64,000 nucleotides of DNA from Dehalococcoidia bacterium (GTDB taxonomy: Bacteria; Chloroflexota; Dehalococcoidia; DSTF01; JACRBR01), in contig JAJTXQ010000049.1 of the NCBI GenBank assembly GCA_021462855.1, positions 240,219 to 304,218 on the forward strand. Reading direction: 5' to 3'. Below, in pieces: positions 41,129 to 49,090 of the stretch. Each line of letters starts with the position of its first letter. The stretch's first letter is position 1. Under the pieces are notes generated by a model. The model saw nothing but the letters and a program-made list of their open reading frames with translations, ran no database searches and was not told the DNA's origin. Made by a program: the position numbers and the translations under genes.

Positions 41129-41928
41129 TGGTCCGCAGGTCACTCGTAACACGCATCGCGCCACTTCTCCTGATCCTCACGTTCGGTCTTGTCCTCGGTT
41201 CTGGCTGTGAATACTTCAGCAGCCCGCAAAACACGTTCGCGCCCGCCGGCGAAGTGGCCGAAGGCCAGCGCGACGACTTCCTGTTCGTCATGTGGCCCGC
41301 GCTCGTCATCCTCATTGGCGTGTGGGTGGGCACGGTCGTTATCGCCATCAAGTTCCGCCGGAAGAAGGGCGACACGACGCTGCCCCGCCAGGTGCACGGC
41401 AACACGCCGCTCGAGCTCACATGGACGATCATCCCGGCGATCATGATGGCCGCGGTGGCCGTGCCGACCGTGGTAGGCATCCGCGAGCTTGCGCGAGATC
41501 CGGGCGACGACGCGCTGACGATCAACGTCACCGGCGTGCAGTGGGCGTGGCTGTTCGAGTACCCCGACATCGATGCCGGCGGGGCGCCGCTCAGCACGAC
41601 GCCGGGCGAACTGCGCATCCCGGTCGGGCGCGACATCGACGTGCAGATCAGGTCCACGGACGTGAACCACAGCTTCTGGGTGCCGAAGCTCGCCGGCAAG
41701 ACCGACGCGATCCAGAACCACCCGAACCACATGTGGCTGCGCGCGACGAAGGAAGGCGAATTCGCCGGCCAGTGCGCCGAGTTCTGCGGCCTTGACCATT
41801 ACAAGATGCGATTCACCGTGTATGCGATGCCGCAGGCGGAGTTCGACGCGTGGGTCGCGGAACAGCAGGCCGCCGCGGGTGCGAAGCAGGGCGAGCCGCA
41901 GGTCGGTCTCGCGACGGACGGGGAGTAG
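41128..41928 (+). CDS. coxB: Cytochrome c oxidase subunit II (CuA subunit)
   Basis: A 266-residue lipoprotein subunit II. The signal peptide ends in LGSGC (lipobox Cys27), two TM helices follow (about 52-75 and 95-117), and the cupredoxin domain carries the dinuclear CuA ligands His181 (VNHSFWVP), Cys216, Cys220, His224 and Met227 in CAEFCGLDHYKM. It lacks a fused cytochrome c domain, unlike many caa3 subunit II proteins, so a separate electron donor is needed. The ATG at 41128 has GGAGG 7 bp upstream. An in-frame TTG at 40960 is rejected because it coincides with the promoter -35 box. Confidence 0.96.
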   Translation: MVRRSLVTRIAPLLLILTFGLVLGSGCEYFSSPQNTFAPAGEVAEGQRDDFLFVMWPALVILIGVWVGTVVIAIKFRRKKGDTTLPRQVHGNTPLELTWTIIPAIMMAAVAVPTVVGIRELARDPGDDALTINVTGVQWAWLFEYPDIDAGGAPLSTTPGELRIPVGRDIDVQIRSTDVNHSFWVPKLAGKTDAIQNHPNHMWLRATKEGEFAGQCAEFCGLDHYKMRFTVYAMPQAEFDAWVAEQQAAAGAKQGEPQVGLATDGE

Positions 41929-41932
41929 GCAG

Positions 41933-43825
41933 ATGGCGGTTTCCACGGCAGGCGCGCTCAAGGCGCACGGCGCAACGTCCGAAAGCGGCATCTGGAGCTG
42001 GCTCGTCACGGTCGACCACAAGCGCATCGGCGTGCTGTACGGCGTGTCGTCGTTCTTCTTCTTCCTGATCGGCGGTATCGAGGCGCTGCTCATCCGCATC
42101 CAGCTGGCGACGCCGGAGAACGGGTTCCTCGACCCGGACGCGTACAACCGCATCTTCACGATGCACGGCACGACGATGGTGTTCCTGGTCGTCATGCCGA
42201 TGAGCTCGGCGTTCTTCAACCTGCTCGTGCCGCTGATGATCGGCGCGCGCGACGTCGCGTTCCCGCGGCTGAACGCGTTCAGCTTCTGGGTGTTCCTCGC
42301 CGGCGGCCTGTTGCTCAATGCGAGCTTCTTCACCGGCGGCAACATCTTCGATGGCGAGTTCGGCGCGCCCGACGGCGGCTGGTTTGGCTACGCGCCGCTG
42401 ACGCTCGAGCGCTACTCCGGCGGCCACGGCATCGAGTACTGGATGCTGGGGCTGCAGATCCTGGGCGTGGCGTCGCTGGCCGGCGGGTTCAACTTCGCGG
42501 TCACGATCCTGAACATGCGCGCGCCGGGCATGACCCTGATGCGCATGCCGGTGTTCGTGTGGATGACGCTCGTCATGTCGTTCCTGCTGATCTTCGCGAT
42601 GCCGGTGATCGCGGTGGCGCTGTTCCAGCTGAGCTTCGACCGGTTGTTCGACGCGAACTTCTTCAATCCCGCCGCGGGCGGGTCGCCGCTGCTGTGGCAG
42701 CACCTGTTCTGGCTGTTCGGCCATCCCGAGGTCTACATCCTCATCCTGCCGGCGATGGGCATGGTGTCGGAGGTGCTCCCGGTCTACGCGCGCAAGCCGC
42801 TGTTCGGCTATCCGTTCGTGGTGTTCTCGGGCGTGGCGATCGGGTTCATGAGCTGGGGCGTGTGGGCGCACCACATGTACACCGTGGGCCTCGGCCCGGT
42901 GGCGAACTCGGCGTTCGGCATCACGACGGTCATGATCGCCGTGCCGACGGGCGTGAAGATCTTCAACTGGCTCGCGACGTTGTGGGGCGGTTCGATCTCG
43001 TTCAACACGCCGATGATGTTCTGCCTCGGGTTCATCACCATGTTCACGATCGGCGGGCTGACGGGCGTGACGCACTCGATGGTGCCGTCGGATTACCAGC
43101 AGCAGGACACGTACTACATCGTCGCGCACTTCCACCAGGTGCTGTTCGGCGGCGCGCTGTTCGGGCTGTTCGCGGGCATCTACTACTGGTTCCCGAAGTT
43201 CACCGGCAAGCTGCTGAACGAGGCGCTCGGACAGGTGCACTTCTGGCTGATGCTCATCGGCTTCAACCTGACCTTCCAGCCGATGATGATCCTCGGCCTG
43301 ATGGGCATGCCGCGCCGCGTCGCCAGCTACCCGGAGGACTACGGCTGGGACCTGTGGAACATGATGGCGACGCTCGGCGCATTCACGATCGCGCTGTCCA
43401 TCCTCGTGTTCATGTGGAACGTCATCGTCAGCCTGCGGAGGAAGGAGCGTGTCGGCGCTGACCCATGGGACGGCCGGACGCTCGAATGGTCGATCCCGTC
43501 GCCGCCGCCGGAGTACAACTTCCGCGAGATCCCGCACGTCCATAGCGTCGATGACTTCTGGCACCGCAAGTACGCCGAGGACGCGCAGGGCAGGCCGGTG
43601 CCGGTGCCCGCGGGCGGCGCCGCGCTCGTCGAGCACGACGACGGGCGAAGCGCGCACGAGCTCGGCATTCACATGCCGTCGACGTCGTACTTCCCGCTGG
43701 TCGCGGCGATCGGGTTGCCGATCATCGCGCTCGGGTTGATCTACTACATCCCGCTGGTGTTCGTCGGCGCGGCGGTGCTGCTCATCGGCCTGTACGGCTG
43801 GGTGTACGAGCCGGCGTCGGAGTAG
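41933..43825 (+). CDS. ctaD: Cytochrome c oxidase subunit I with C-terminal membrane extension
   Basis: A 630-residue heme-copper oxidase catalytic subunit. Heme and copper ligands are His78 (FTMHGTTM), His264 with the cross-linked Tyr268 (GHPEVY), His313/His314 (WAHHM), and His399/His401 (AHFHQVL). Glu266 in HPEVY marks a type A1 oxidase, and the K-channel lysine in PTGVK is present. After the twelve core helices, residues about 530-630 form a soluble stretch followed by two more TM helices (YFPLVAAIGLPIIALGLIYY and PLVFVGAAVLLIGLYGWVYE), resembling a fused subunit IV (CtaF-like). It begins 4 bp after coxB. Confidence 0.97.
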   Translation: MAVSTAGALKAHGATSESGIWSWLVTVDHKRIGVLYGVSSFFFFLIGGIEALLIRIQLATPENGFLDPDAYNRIFTMHGTTMVFLVVMPMSSAFFNLLVPLMIGARDVAFPRLNAFSFWVFLAGGLLLNASFFTGGNIFDGEFGAPDGGWFGYAPLTLERYSGGHGIEYWMLGLQILGVASLAGGFNFAVTILNMRAPGMTLMRMPVFVWMTLVMSFLLIFAMPVIAVALFQLSFDRLFDANFFNPAAGGSPLLWQHLFWLFGHPEVYILILPAMGMVSEVLPVYARKPLFGYPFVVFSGVAIGFMSWGVWAHHMYTVGLGPVANSAFGITTVMIAVPTGVKIFNWLATLWGGSISFNTPMMFCLGFITMFTIGGLTGVTHSMVPSDYQQQDTYYIVAHFHQVLFGGALFGLFAGIYYWFPKFTGKLLNEALGQVHFWLMLIGFNLTFQPMMILGLMGMPRRVASYPEDYGWDLWNMMATLGAFTIALSILVFMWNVIVSLRRKERVGADPWDGRTLEWSIPSPPPEYNFREIPHVHSVDDFWHRKYAEDAQGRPVPVPAGGAALVEHDDGRSAHELGIHMPSTSYFPLVAAIGLPIIALGLIYYIPLVFVGAAVLLIGLYGWVYEPASE

Positions 43826-43846
43826 CCGGAAGAAAGGGCGGAGACG

Positions 43847-44455
43847 TTGGCTCACGCAGTATCCCCCGCGACGCACGGCCATACGGTCGAGACGAACACA
43901 GGGCTCGACAACCGCAAGCTGCTCATGTGGCTGTTCCTGGCATCGGACTGCCTGTTCTTCGGCTCGTTTATCGCGACGTACATGCTGTACCGCGACCGGA
44001 ACGTGCAGGGGCCGCTCGCGAAGGACCTGTACGACATCCCGTTCACGTCGGTGAGCTCATTCGTGCTGCTGATGTCGAGCCTGACGATGGTGCTGGCGCT
44101 CGCCGCGATCCAGCGCGCGGATATGCGCGCGCTGCGCATCTGGCTGCTGGCGACGTCGCTGCTCGGCCTGACGTTTCTGGCAGGGCAGGCGTTCGAGTTC
44201 ACGCACTTCTGGGAATCGGGGTTGACGCTCGAACGAAACCTGTTCGGCACGTCGTTCTTCGTGTTGACGGGGTTCCACGGCGCGCACGTCGCGGTCGGCG
44301 TGGTGATCCTGCTGTCGTTGTTCGATGCCTCGCTACGTGGCAAGCTGACGCCGGACGATTCGCTGGCGGTCGAACTGGGCGGGTTGTACTGGCACTTCGT
44401 GGACATCGTCTGGATCGTGATTTTCACGCTCGTGTACCTCATCGAGCCACAATAG
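43847..44455 (+). CDS. ctaE: Cytochrome c oxidase subunit III
   Basis: A 202-residue, five-TM subunit III. Conserved features are KLLMWLFLASDCLFFGSFIATYML at the first helix, GQAFEFTHF with the conserved Glu, FFVLTGFHGAHVAVGVVILL and the C-terminal YWHFVDIVWIVIFTLVYL. The short five-helix form is typical of caa3/SoxM-type bacterial oxidases. TTG start at 43847 with GGCGGAG upstream, 21 bp after subunit I. The next gene begins 55 bp downstream. Confidence 0.95.
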   Translation: MAHAVSPATHGHTVETNTGLDNRKLLMWLFLASDCLFFGSFIATYMLYRDRNVQGPLAKDLYDIPFTSVSSFVLLMSSLTMVLALAAIQRADMRALRIWLLATSLLGLTFLAGQAFEFTHFWESGLTLERNLFGTSFFVLTGFHGAHVAVGVVILLSLFDASLRGKLTPDDSLAVELGGLYWHFVDIVWIVIFTLVYLIEPQ

Positions 44456-44510
44456 GCGGAAGGGCGCGCACGCCGGGCGCGAGAAGCAGGAACGGAGACT
44501 GGATACACAC

Positions 44511-44633
44511 ATGGAAGACCCGGCGCTGCTCGTAGGCATCCCCATGGCGATCATCGGAGCGGTAGGCCTGCTCGTCGCGGTGGCGCTCCTGCCCTTCACG
44601 GGCAAGAAGCGCGAACGCGGCGGCGCGGAGTAA
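44511..44633 (+). CDS. 40-residue single-TM protein duplicated from the next gene's N-terminus
   Basis: A short gene with ATG at 44511 and TAA at 44631-44633 in the oxidase operon. It encodes one membrane helix (about residues 5-28) followed by a basic tail (FTGKKRERGG). Its first 27 residues match the first 27 of the following gene at 22 positions, and the DNA is likewise similar, so the two arose by tandem duplication. It resembles the tiny accessory subunits of heme-copper oxidases (CtaF/CcoQ-like in size), but no family match can be claimed. Confidence 0.75.
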   Translation: MEDPALLVGIPMAIIGAVGLLVAVALLPFTGKKRERGGAE

Positions 44634-44646
44634 AGGACGAGGTCCG

Positions 44647-45069
44647 ATGGAAGATCCGGCACTGCTCGTAGGCATCCCGATGGCGATCGTCGGCGCGATC
44701 GGCCTGCTGATCGCAATGTCGCTCCTCGCCGTTCCGGCCCAGGAGGCCGAGGGCGGCGCGGCGCGCGCAGTGGCGCGGCGGCCTGCGGGCGCGCACCCCG
44801 ACCCGAGCGAATACGTCGTGATCTTCCTCATCCTGGTGTTCATCACCGCGGTCGAAGTCGGGCTGTACTACGTCGAGGACTTCCCGCGGAACGGGATGAT
44901 CGTGACGTTACTGGCGCTGTCGGCGGCGAAGTTCATCTCGGTCGTCGGCTGGTACATGCACCTGAAGTTCGACAGCAAGCTGTTCCGCTACCTGTTCGTC
45001 GGCGGCTTGCTGCTGGCGATCGCCGTGTTCACCGTCGTCCTGGTGACGATGGAGGCGGGACTGGTCTGA
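44647..45069 (+). CDS. Cytochrome c oxidase subunit IV-type membrane protein
   Basis: A 140-residue protein. An N-terminal TM helix (MEDPALLVGIPMAIVGAIG...) duplicates the preceding mini-protein, then an Ala/Arg-rich loop leads to a three-helix region of the prokaryotic COX4 (caa3 subunit IV) type: EYVVIFLILVFITAVEVGLY, MIVTLLALSAAKFISVVGWYMHLKFD and a final helix ending VLVTM. The conserved WYMHLKFDSKLFR segment supports the assignment. It lies between subunit III and ctaG in the oxidase operon, where subunit IV is expected. The role in relatives is structural or assembly. Confidence 0.87.
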   Translation: MEDPALLVGIPMAIVGAIGLLIAMSLLAVPAQEAEGGAARAVARRPAGAHPDPSEYVVIFLILVFITAVEVGLYYVEDFPRNGMIVTLLALSAAKFISVVGWYMHLKFDSKLFRYLFVGGLLLAIAVFTVVLVTMEAGLV

Positions 45070-45111
45070 CGTTAGCGTCCCGCGCGCCGGGCGGGACCGG
45101 AGGGGTACGCG

Positions 45112-45993
45112 ATGATGCTGCCCCTGCTGCACGTCTCCCCCGGCGAGTCGGCGCTCGGCTGGAACTGGCACCCTGACGTCCTCGCGCTGTGCGCTGTCAT
45201 GCTCATCGGCTACTGGTACGCGGTGACGAGCCTGCGGGCGCGGTACAGCGACGGTGCACACGTGCAGAAGCGGCACGTCGCGCTGTACGTGAGCGGGGTG
45301 CTGGCGCTGTACGTGGCTTCGGCGTGGCCGATCCACGAGATCGCCGAGAACTACCTGGCCAGCATGCACATGGTGCAGCACATGCTGTACACGATGATCG
45401 CGCCGCCGCTGCTGATCGCCGGCATGCCGGCCTGGCTGCTGCGGGTGCCGTTGCGTGACCGGCGGGTGTTCCGCGTCGCGAAGTGGCTCACGCTGCCGAT
45501 CGTGGCGATCGTCATCTTCAACGCGCTGCAGGTGCTCACGCACCTTCCCGAGACAGTGGACACCGCCCTGGAAACGCACTGGTTCCACCTCGTCGTGCAC
45601 ATCGGGCTCGTGTCATCGGCGCTGCTGATGTGGTGGCCGATCCTGAGCCCGCTCGAGGAGTTGCCGCGGCTGTCCTACCCGCTGCAAATGGGCTACCTGT
45701 TCGTGCAGTCGCTGATCCCGACCGTCATTGCCGCCTTCATTACGTTCTCAAGCGGCGTGTTCTATCACTACTACGCGACGGCGCCGCGGCTGTGGGGCAT
45801 CGACGCGCTGGAGGACCAGCAGTTGGCCGGGTTCGTGATGAAGATCCTCGGGAGCCTGATCCTGTGGGGATTCATCGGCTGGGCGTTCTTTCAGTGGTAC
45901 GAACGGGAGAACGCCGGGTCTCGCGAGGCGCGCGGCGACGAGGTGAGGGACGAGATGAGCCGCATGGGTCTGCCCATGGAGAAGAGCTCGTAG
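45112..45993 (+). CDS. ctaG: Cytochrome oxidase assembly protein CtaG (caa3 type)
   Basis: A 293-residue polytopic protein of the caa3_CtaG family, needed for formation of active caa3 oxidase in Bacillus. About seven TM helices are seen, with the conserved HMVQHMLYTMIAPPLLIAGMPAWLL (around residues 85-109, shown in part) whose histidines may bind copper, FHLVVHIGLVSSALLMWWPI and a FYHYY motif. The ATG at 45112 follows GGAGGGGT. It ends the oxidase operon; a strong hairpin lies 170 bp downstream. Function as a copper chaperone is inferred from the family. Confidence 0.93.
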   Translation: MMLPLLHVSPGESALGWNWHPDVLALCAVMLIGYWYAVTSLRARYSDGAHVQKRHVALYVSGVLALYVASAWPIHEIAENYLASMHMVQHMLYTMIAPPLLIAGMPAWLLRVPLRDRRVFRVAKWLTLPIVAIVIFNALQVLTHLPETVDTALETHWFHLVVHIGLVSSALLMWWPILSPLEELPRLSYPLQMGYLFVQSLIPTVIAAFITFSSGVFYHYYATAPRLWGIDALEDQQLAGFVMKILGSLILWGFIGWAFFQWYERENAGSREARGDEVRDEMSRMGLPMEKSS

Positions 45994-46164
45994 CGTCCCC
46001 CGGGGACCCGTGAGCCGGCGCGGTCAGCCGGTATTGAACCTGAACCTCGGCGTGCGCGCGTTGCGCGGTCCCACTGACGGGCCGGCAGGCGGCGTCCGGG
46101 ATGCCCCGAGTTCCGATGCGCACCGGTCCGCGCCGGCTCAGGCCCCACAGCCCGGCATGGAACG

Positions 46165-46192
46165 CGATCGCCCGCGGGGTAGCGGGCGATCG
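46165..46192. terminator. Hairpin between ctaG and the convergent cupredoxin gene
   Basis: An 11-bp perfect stem CGATCGCCCGC/GCGGGCGATCG with a 6-nt loop. No T tract; probably a bidirectional 3'-end element. The remainder of the 222-bp gap (45994-46215) shows no gene. Confidence 0.65.
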
Positions 46193-46215
46193 TAAGTCGG
46201 CGCGAGGTAGCCGCC

Positions 46216-47214
46216 CTAACTGACGACGATCTCTCCGTGCATGTCGGCCGTGTGGAAGTCGCAGCGGTACTCGTACGTGCCGGCCGGCAGCGTGAAGGTG
46301 ATGGTGCCCGTCTTGCCCGCGGCGATGCGCGGCGGCACCGAGCAGGGGTCGCCGCTCGTCGCGCTGCAGAACGTGGCGGCGAAGGAGCCGCTGGCAGCGA
46401 CCTGCATGTTGTGCAGCGCGGCGCCCTTGTTGGACAGGTCGAATGTGATCTCCGTGCCGGCGGTCACGTTGAGGGTCGGGTTGCGGGCGCTGTCGTCCGG
46501 GCGGGCGAAGTAGTTGTCGTGCATTTCCACCAGGTTGCCTTCGGTGGGGCCGGGGGTTTCGCCGGGCTCCGCCGTGTGGCCGTCCTCGACGAGGTTGTGG
46601 ATGGCGGGGCCGTCCTTCACCTGCGCGTACACCGCTCCGCCGACCAATGCGACGGCGATGACGCCGAGGATGCCCGTCATCTGCCAGACGGCCATCTTCG
46701 GGTTCGCGGCGAAGAACCAGGCGAGGAGCAGGATGCCGAGCGCCACCGCTGCCGAGAGCCCGGTGGCGGCGTCGCCCTCGATCTGAAGGTAGATGCGGCT
46801 CAGAGCGTAGATGATGGCGAATCCGAAGACGACGGCGCCGACGGGCACGAGGAGCGCCATGATGATGCGCTCGTAGCTGTCCCTGGCGCGCGTCTCCGGG
46901 TCGCGGCCGGTCGCTTCGCCGCGGGTGACCGAGAGGGTACCCGGCACGACGATCTCGGCGTTGGCGTTGATGATGCTCTCGACGGTCTCGGCGCCGATGG
47001 TGTAGTCGGTGAGGGCGTTGCCGTCCTTCCAGCGCGTCTCGACGGACAGTTGGGCGTTGCCGCCCGCCTGGCTGGAACGCGTGATGCGCATGTCCTGGAA
47101 TCCGCGCTGCTGGCGCAGGTAGGCGCGGTGCGCCTCGATCTGCTCCACCAGGCGCCTGACATCGCCGGTCTTCGCCGCCGGGACCTGGACCACGACCTTC
47201 TGTACGTATTCCAT
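46216..47214 (-). CDS. ABM domain - three TM helices - cupredoxin fusion protein
   Basis: A 332-residue protein with an unusual architecture. Residues 1-95 look like an antibiotic-biosynthesis-monooxygenase (ABM) ferredoxin-like domain (MEYVQKVVVQVPAAK, RGFQDMRITRSSQAGG). Three TM helices follow (about 117-143, 150-170, 178-197), then a Pro/Gly linker and a cupredoxin domain (about 225-332) with type 1 copper ligands His268 (GAALHNM), Cys318, His321 and Met325 (YRCDFHTADMHG). Cys283/Cys291 may form a disulfide. It sits convergent to the oxidase operon and behind a thioredoxin-like lipoprotein and an ABC exporter, so electron transfer to, or copper delivery for, the oxidase is plausible. ATG with GGTGAGG upstream. 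Confidence 0.82.
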   Translation of the reverse strand: MEYVQKVVVQVPAAKTGDVRRLVEQIEAHRAYLRQQRGFQDMRITRSSQAGGNAQLSVETRWKDGNALTDYTIGAETVESIINANAEIVVPGTLSVTRGEATGRDPETRARDSYERIIMALLVPVGAVVFGFAIIYALSRIYLQIEGDAATGLSAAVALGILLLAWFFAANPKMAVWQMTGILGVIAVALVGGAVYAQVKDGPAIHNLVEDGHTAEPGETPGPTEGNLVEMHDNYFARPDDSARNPTLNVTAGTEITFDLSNKGAALHNMQVAASGSFAATFCSATSGDPCSVPPRIAAGKTGTITFTLPAGTYEYRCDFHTADMHGEIVVS

Positions 47215-47360
47215 GCACCTCACCTGGCCCGAACCTGTCGCCGGCGTCCCTCCGCCCGGCAGCCGCGGAATAGTACCCCGATGTCTGCGTTGAATCCAGC
47301 GTTCGGCCCTTGCGCGTTAGCGCGCGGCGAGGCTCCCGGGCCCGTCCTGGAACGCTCGTG

Positions 47361-48314
47361 TCAGGGCGCGGCGAGCGTGCGCTGGAGCGCCGCCTCCACC
47401 TCGTCGCGGGCGATCACGCCCTCGAACTTGGCGGCAACCCTGCCGTCCGGGCCGACGACGAAGATCCACGGTTCGGACTGGATGTTCCATTCGCGGGCGG
47501 CGGGGGCGGCGTTCTGCACGAACCCCTCGCGCATGTCGCGGAGGACGTAGGGTTCGACGTGGATGAACGCCGCGGCGTCGCTGTACGCGGACTGCAGCGG
47601 GTCCATCACCGTGTCCATCACCGGCGCACAGAGCCGCGACGCGCAGTACGCCGGCGTGGCGAAGGCGATGACCGCCGGGCGGCCAGCCGCCAGCGCGTCG
47701 GCGATGGTGAGGTCGTGCATGTGCGGCCGCGGCGGGTACGAGGAGTCGATCTCGGCGATGTCGGCGGCCTGGGCGAGCACCTGCTGGCGGCTGCGCGGCG
47801 CGTCGTCGCCGACCATCGGTTCGGCGCTGCGGTCGCGGACCGTGAAGCGGAATGGCGCTTCCTCGAGCGCGTGGCCATCCGGGGCCGTGACGGCGACCTT
47901 CACGCCCCAGTCGCCGGCGCGGGAGAACGACACGCTCGCGATGTACGCGCCGCCCTCGCCGGTCTCTTCGCGCACGCGGCCGGACTGCTCGTCGATATAG
48001 GCGTAGGTGACGGGCACCCAGCCAGCGTCGGCCTCGCCAGCGGCGACCGTATCGCCGTTGTTGAGGTCGAAGAACCGCAGGCGCACGCGCGCGCCGAGGA
48101 TCGGCTCGTCACTGTCGTCCGTAAGTGTCATCACCAGGCGGTTGTCGCCCACGGTGAGGCTGCTGTTGAGGATCGCGGGAAAGACCTCGCCCTCACCGAG
48201 CGTCACGACGCGCGGGAACGCCTCGCCGCCGGGCGATGACGAGCAGCCAGCGAGCAGCGCCATCGCGCCGAGCACGGCCAACAGCGGCGCGATGACGCGC
48301 CGGGCGCGGATCAT
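47361..48314 (-). CDS. Lipoprotein with Ig-like (YtkA-type) and thioredoxin-fold domains
   Basis: A 317-residue exported lipoprotein (lipobox LLAGC, Cys24). The first half (about 45-160) is a beta-sandwich resembling YtkA/FixH-like domains (NRLVMTLTDDSDEPILGARVRLRFF). The second half (about 200-317) is thioredoxin-like, with a C-x4-C site, Cys224 and Cys229 in ATPAYCASRLC, and the cis-Pro-like SEPWIFVVGPDG. The spacing differs from CxxC of thioredoxins and CxxxC of Sco1. It overlaps the ABC permease gene by 4 bp and precedes the cupredoxin fusion, suggesting extracytoplasmic copper or cysteine-redox handling; this is inference. Confidence 0.82.
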   Translation of the reverse strand: MIRARRVIAPLLAVLGAMALLAGCSSSPGGEAFPRVVTLGEGEVFPAILNSSLTVGDNRLVMTLTDDSDEPILGARVRLRFFDLNNGDTVAAGEADAGWVPVTYAYIDEQSGRVREETGEGGAYIASVSFSRAGDWGVKVAVTAPDGHALEEAPFRFTVRDRSAEPMVGDDAPRSRQQVLAQAADIAEIDSSYPPRPHMHDLTIADALAAGRPAVIAFATPAYCASRLCAPVMDTVMDPLQSAYSDAAAFIHVEPYVLRDMREGFVQNAAPAAREWNIQSEPWIFVVGPDGRVAAKFEGVIARDEVEAALQRTLAAP

Positions 48315-49090
48315 TGGTCGCTATGCAGGCGGCGGCCCGTGCCGAGCCAGAACACGGCGATGGCGACGGCCGTGAGCACCGCGAAGTCCATCGCAAGCCC
48401 GAAGAAACCGCCGTCCGCCCGGTGATACAGCGCGATGTGCATCGCATCGACGGCGTACGACAGCGGATTGATCGCGCCGAGCGTGGCGAGCCACAGCGGC
48501 AGGTCGTCGAGCGGGGAAAACGCGCCGGAGAAGAAGAGGAACGGGAACAGCACGATGTTCATCACGAGGTGGAACCCCTGCATCGAACTGATGCGCGAGG
48601 CGAGCAGCTGTCCGAGCCCGGCGAGGAATACGTTGACGAGCACGATCGCCGCGAGCGCGAGCGCGATGCCGGCAAGGACGCCGTGTTGCCACTGGAAGTT
48701 GATGGCGGGGACGAGCGCGGCCACACCCAGCACGACGAGCGCCTGCGCCACGCCGATGAGCGTGGCTGCGAGCGTCTTGCCGAGCAGCACGAGGCGCGGC
48801 GAGTGCGGCGATGCGAGCAGGGCGCGCAGGACGCCGGTGTCGCGGTCGGCGTAGTACGAGGCGCTGGAGAAGGTTGACGAGAAGAATGCGGTCATGACGA
48901 CGATCCCGGGCGTCAGGAACGTCACGTAGTCATCGACGTTCTTCGGGTCGAGCCCGTCCGAGACGCCTGCCCCGAGGATCGCGAGCAGCATCAGCGGGAA
49001 CAGGATCGACGAGTAGAGCTGCGAGCGCGAACGGACGACGCCGCGCAGGTCGCGCGCCACCAGCGCGGCGACCGCATCGAACGCGCTCAC
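48311..49090 (-). CDS. ABC-2 type transporter permease
   Basis: A 259-residue membrane protein with six predicted helices, of the ABC-2/DrrB group. Typical parts are RSQLYSSILFPLMLLAILG, the DRDTGVLRALLASPHSPRLVLLGKTLAATLIG coupling region, LFPFLFFSGAFSPLDDLP and LGAINPLSYAVDAMHIAL. It starts with GTG overlapping the ATPase stop (GTGA) and its own stop overlaps the lipoprotein start (ATGA), so the three proteins are tightly coupled. Similar exporters (NosFY type) support metalloenzyme maturation; whether this one does is unknown. Confidence 0.88.
   Translation of the reverse strand: MSAFDAVAALVARDLRGVVRSRSQLYSSILFPLMLLAILGAGVSDGLDPKNVDDYVTFLTPGIVVMTAFFSSTFSSASYYADRDTGVLRALLASPHSPRLVLLGKTLAATLIGVAQALVVLGVAALVPAINFQWQHGVLAGIALALAAIVLVNVFLAGLGQLLASRISSMQGFHLVMNIVLFPFLFFSGAFSPLDDLPLWLATLGAINPLSYAVDAMHIALYHRADGGFFGLAMDFAVLTAVAIAVFWLGTGRRLHSDQ

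Noticed and set aside
41813..43882. 689-codon open frame antisense to cytochrome oxidase subunit I
   Set aside because: Composition is Arg/Asp/His-rich and it mirrors the hydrophobic codon pattern of coxA; shadow frame.
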